Source of the DNA: Hydractinia symbiolongicarpus
Taxonomy: Eukaryota > Cnidaria > Hydrozoa > Anthoathecata > Hydractiniidae
Length of the DNA: 64,000 bases
Assembly: GCF_029227915.1 (NCBI RefSeq)
Contig: NC_079879.1
Span: 1,240,001-1,304,000, forward strand
Reading direction: 5' to 3'
Shown: one piece after another, positions 61,101 to 64,000 of the stretch
How the letters are laid out: every line of letters starts with the position of its first letter
Position numbering within the stretch: position 1 is the first letter of the stretch
Notes under the pieces: generated by a model
The model's database searches: none
Seen by the model: the letters and a program-made list of their open reading frames with translations, nothing else
What the model was told of the DNA's origin: nothing
Translations under genes and position numbers: made by a program

Positions 61101-64000
61101 CCGCGATTTCCCGTATATCATCGACTCGGCCCGTATAGTCAAATGTATACAAAGAAAGTACCCAGGGAGTAAACTCATTTCCCGAACGATTTTTTAAATT
61201 ACTTTTTCACCACTACAACGCATGAGACTTGTAGTTTTCAAAAATGATTTCATTTTTGATGAGTCGCTGAATAAAAGGAGTTTAATCGCCGGCAAACGAA
61301 AACCCGCGATTTCCCGTATATCCCGGACTCGGCCCGTATAGTCGAATGTATACAAAGAAAGTACCCAGGGAGTAAACTGATTTCCCGAACGATTCTTTAA
61401 ATTTTTTTTCACCACTAAAACACATGAGACTTGTAGTTTACAAAAATGATTTCATTTTTGATGAGTCGCTGAATAAAAGGAGTTTAACTGCCGGCAAACA
61501 AAAACCCGCGATTTCCCGTATATCATCGACTCGGCCCGTATAGTCGAATGTATACAAAGAAAGTACCCAGGGAGTAAACTGATTTCCCGAACGATTCTTT
61601 AAATTTTTTTTCACCACTAAAACACATGAGACTTGTAGTTTACAAAAATATTTTCATTTTTGATGAGACGCTGAATGGAATAAGTTTAATCGCCGGCAAA
61701 CGAAAACCCGCGATTTCCCGTAAATCCCGGGCCTGGCCCGTATAGTCGAATGCATACAAAGAAAGTACTCAGTCAGTAAACTGATTTTCCGAACGATTCT
61801 TTAAATTATTTTTTCACCACTAAAACGGAAGAGACTTGTAGTTTACAAAAATATTTTCATTTTTGATGAGACGCTGAATAAAAGAAGTTTAATCGCCGGC
61901 AAACGAAAACCCGCGATTTTCCGTATATCATGGACTCGGCCTGTATAGTCAAATGTATACAAAGAAAGTACCCAGGGAGTAAACTCATTTCCCGAACGAT
62001 ATTTTAAATTATCTTTTCACCACTAAAACGCATGAGTCTTGTAGTTTTTAAAACTGATTTCATTTTTGATGAGACGCTGAATAAAAGGAGTTTAATCGCC
62101 GGCAAACGAAAACCCGCGATTTCCCGTATATCCCGGACTCGGCCCGTATAGTCGAATGTATACAAAGAAAGTACCCAGGGAGTAAACTGATTTCCCGAAC
62201 GATTCTCTAAATTTTTTTCACCACTAAAACGCATGAGACTTGTAGTTTACAAAAATATTTTCATTTTTGATGAGACGCTGAGTAAAAGAAGTTTAATCGC
62301 CGGCAAACGAAAACCCGCGATTTTCCGTATATCACGGACTCAGCCCGTATAGTCAAAAGTATACAAAGAAAGTACCCAGGGAGTAAACTCATTTTTGGAA
62401 CGTTTTTTTGAATTATTGTTTCACCACTATAACGCATGAGACTTGTAGTTTTCAAAAATGATTTCATTTTTGATGAGACGCTGAATAAAAGGAGGGTAAT
62501 CGCCGGCAAACGAAAATCCGCGATTTTCCGTATATCATGGACTCGGCCCGTATAGTCAAATGTATACAAAGAAAGTACCCAGGGAGTAAACTCATTTCCG
62601 GAACGATTCTTTAAATTATTTTTTCACCACTAAAACGCATGAGACTTGTAGTTTATAAAAATGTTTTCATTTTTGATGAGACGCTGAATAAAAGAAGTTT
62701 AATCGCCGGCAAACGAAAAACCGCGATTTTCCGTATATCATCGACTCGGCCCGTATAGTCAAATGTATACAAAGAAAGTACCCAGGGAGTAAACTCATTT
62801 CCGGAATGATTTTTTAAATTAATTTTTCACCACTAAAACGCATGAGACTTGTAGTTTTCAAAAATGATTTCATTTTTGATGAGTCGCTGAATAAAAGGAG
62901 TTTAATCGCCGGCAAACGAAAACCCGCGATTTCCCGTATATCATCGACTCGGCCCGTATAATCAAATGTATACAAAGAAAGTACCCAGGGAGTAAACTCA
63001 TTTCCCGAACGATTTTTTAAATTACTTTTTCACCACTACAACGCATGAGACTTGTAGTTTTCAAAAATGATTTCATTTTTGATGAGTCGCTGAATAAAAG
63101 GAGTTTAATCGCCGGCAAACGAAAACCCGCGATTTCCCGTATATCCCGGACTCGGCCCGTATAGTCGAATGTATACAAAGAAAGTACCCAGGGAGTAAAC
63201 TGATTTCCCGAACGATTCTTTAAATTTTTTTTCACCACTAAAACACATGAGACTTGTAGTTTACAAAAATGATTTCATTTTTGATGAGTCGCTGAATAAA
63301 AGGAGTTTAATCGCCGGCAAACGAAAACCCGCGATTTCCCGTATATCATCGACTCGGCCCGTATAGTCGAATGTATACAAAGAAAGTACCCAGGGAGTAA
63401 ACTGATTTCCCGAACGATTCTTTAAATTTTTTTTCACCACTAAAACACATGAGACTTGTAGTTTACAAAAATATTTTCATTTTTGATGAGACGCTGAATG
63501 GAATAAGTTTAATCGCCGGCAAACGAAAACCCGCGATTTCCCGTAAATCCCGGGCCTGGCCCGTATAGTCGAATGCATACAAAGAAAGTACTCAGTCAGT
63601 AAACTGATTTTCCGAACGATTCTTTAAATTATTTTTTCACCACTAAAACGGAAGAGACTTGTAGTTTACAAAAATGTTTAAATTTTTGATGAGACGCTGA
63701 ATAAAAGAAGTTTAATCGCCGGCAAACGAAAACCCGCGATTTTCCGTATATCATCGACTCGGCCCGTATAGTCAAATGTATACAAAGAAAGTACCCAGGG
63801 AGTAAACTCATTTCCCGAACGATTTTTTAAATTACTTTTTCACCACTAAAACGCATGAGACTTGTAGTTTTCAAAAATGATTTCATTTTTGATGAGTCGC
63901 TGAATAAAAGGAGTTTAATCGCCGGCAAACGAAAACCCGCGATTTCCCGTATATCCCGGACTCGGCCCGTATAGTCAAATGTATACAAAGAAAGTAACCA
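55161..64000 (+). repeat. 17-mer/11-mer HOR with gagtcgctg marker
   Basis: A highly altered monomer containing tcatttttggaacg recurs with tttttgg at 56721, 60164 and 62392, intervals of 3,443 bp (17 monomers) and 2,228 bp (11 monomers). Local hallmarks are gatgagtcgctg in place of gatgagacgctg, cactacaacgc, aaaactgatttc and aggagggtaatcg. Smaller duplications lie inside: trimers at 608 bp (55320 to 55928 and 58763 to 59371) and a dimer at 405 bp (60789 to 61194). The last unit runs off the window. Confidence 0.88.
56715..56760 (+). repeat. Most divergent T-tract region, marker copy 1
   Basis: The usual catttcccgaacgattc is replaced by catttttggaacgttt, followed by gaattattgtttcacc and cactataacgc. 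CCCG is lost here. It recurs unchanged near 62392 and nearly unchanged near 60164, where the copy reads caccggtataacg. Confidence 0.85.

Larger units (their letters stand above)
1..64000 (+). repeat. Satellite array, 202/203-bp monomer, ~316 tandem copies
   Basis: The segment gaaagtac that follows tatacaaa recurs every 202 or 203 bases across the whole window, for example at 1, 204, 407, 610, 813, 1016, 1218, 1421 and 1624, and finally at 63990. All copies lie in the same orientation. Every line of the window can be assigned to a monomer, and no insert of unrelated DNA was seen. Monomer length fits one nucleosome plus linker, as is common for centromeric and pericentromeric satellites (established knowledge). 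The array runs off both ends of the window, so its total size is unknown. The satellite family was not recognised. Centromere identity is inference; a subtelomeric or interstitial heterochromatin block is the alternative. Confidence 0.98.

Noticed and set aside
1-64000. CRISPR-like array
   Set aside because: Repeat and spacer cannot be separated; the entire 202/203-bp unit is conserved and there are no unique spacers or cas genes.
1-64000. Ribosomal DNA spacer subrepeats
   Set aside because: Subrepeats of ~200 bp occur in rDNA spacers, but no rRNA gene interrupts 64 kb of repeats and HOR structure is extensive.
1-64000. Transposon insertions or terminal repeats
   Set aside because: Looked for breaks in the monomer series and target-site duplications; all breaks are switches between satellite types.

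Overview
The whole window is one uninterrupted satellite DNA array. A monomer of 202 or 203 bp repeats head to tail about 316 times, always in the same orientation. I see no unique-sequence gene, transposable element, tRNA, rRNA or other foreign insert. Array length, nucleosome-scale period, homogeneity and nested higher-order repeats (HORs) point to eukaryotic heterochromatin, most likely centromeric or pericentromeric. I do not recognise the satellite family and cannot name the organism. CpG is over-represented in the monomer (14 observed in a 202-bp monomer against about 7.5 expected from base counts), which is unusual for a heavily germline-methylated genome.

Each monomer has an AT-rich first part (T-tract, then an inverted repeat around TTTTCAAAAATGATTTC) and a CpG-rich second part (CCCG motifs at near helical spacing, then a conserved CCCGTATAGTCGAA box). 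The second part defines the monomer types used below: type 1 (gggcctggcccg, gcatac, then actcagtcag or gctcagtcag); type 2 (catcgactcgg, caaatgtatac); type 3 (cccggactcgg, cgaatgtatac); type 4 (ttccggactcag); type 5 (tgtccgtatatcatgg); type 6 (cataggtcccgg, then acgcaggg); type 7 (gtaagtcccggaccc, then ccaggaag); type 8 (atcacggactcgg, caaaagtatac); type 9 (gaaaatcccgggcttgg); type 10 (gtaaatcccggactcggcctg); type 11 (type 1 body with caaatgtatac); type 12 (tataacccgg, gaatggatac).

Layout: 0.8-4.3 kb, three copies of a 6-mer (1,215 bp). 4.3-12.3 kb, three copies of a 12-mer marked by a 15-bp deletion. 12.8-21 kb, three copies of a 13- to 15-mer. 19.9-24.8 kb, two different 6-mers, each doubled. 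24.8-26.9 kb, divergent type 9 monomers mixed with type 1. 26.9-32.2 kb, a 7-mer and a 6-mer, each doubled. 32.2-52.6 kb runs through the same kinds of blocks again in the same order. 52.6-64 kb starts like the 27 kb block, then becomes a 17-mer/11-mer HOR.

The main large-scale result is this recurrence. Junctions and rare variants around 10.9, 24.7 and 26.9 kb reappear at about 33.0, 48.6 and 52.4 kb, so an older segmental duplication of about 22-25 kb appears to underlie the array. Local HOR gains and losses have since modified it. There are no genes to work together; the open frames on the minus strand are by-products of the repeat. All coordinates of repeat blocks are good to about one monomer unless exact markers are given.
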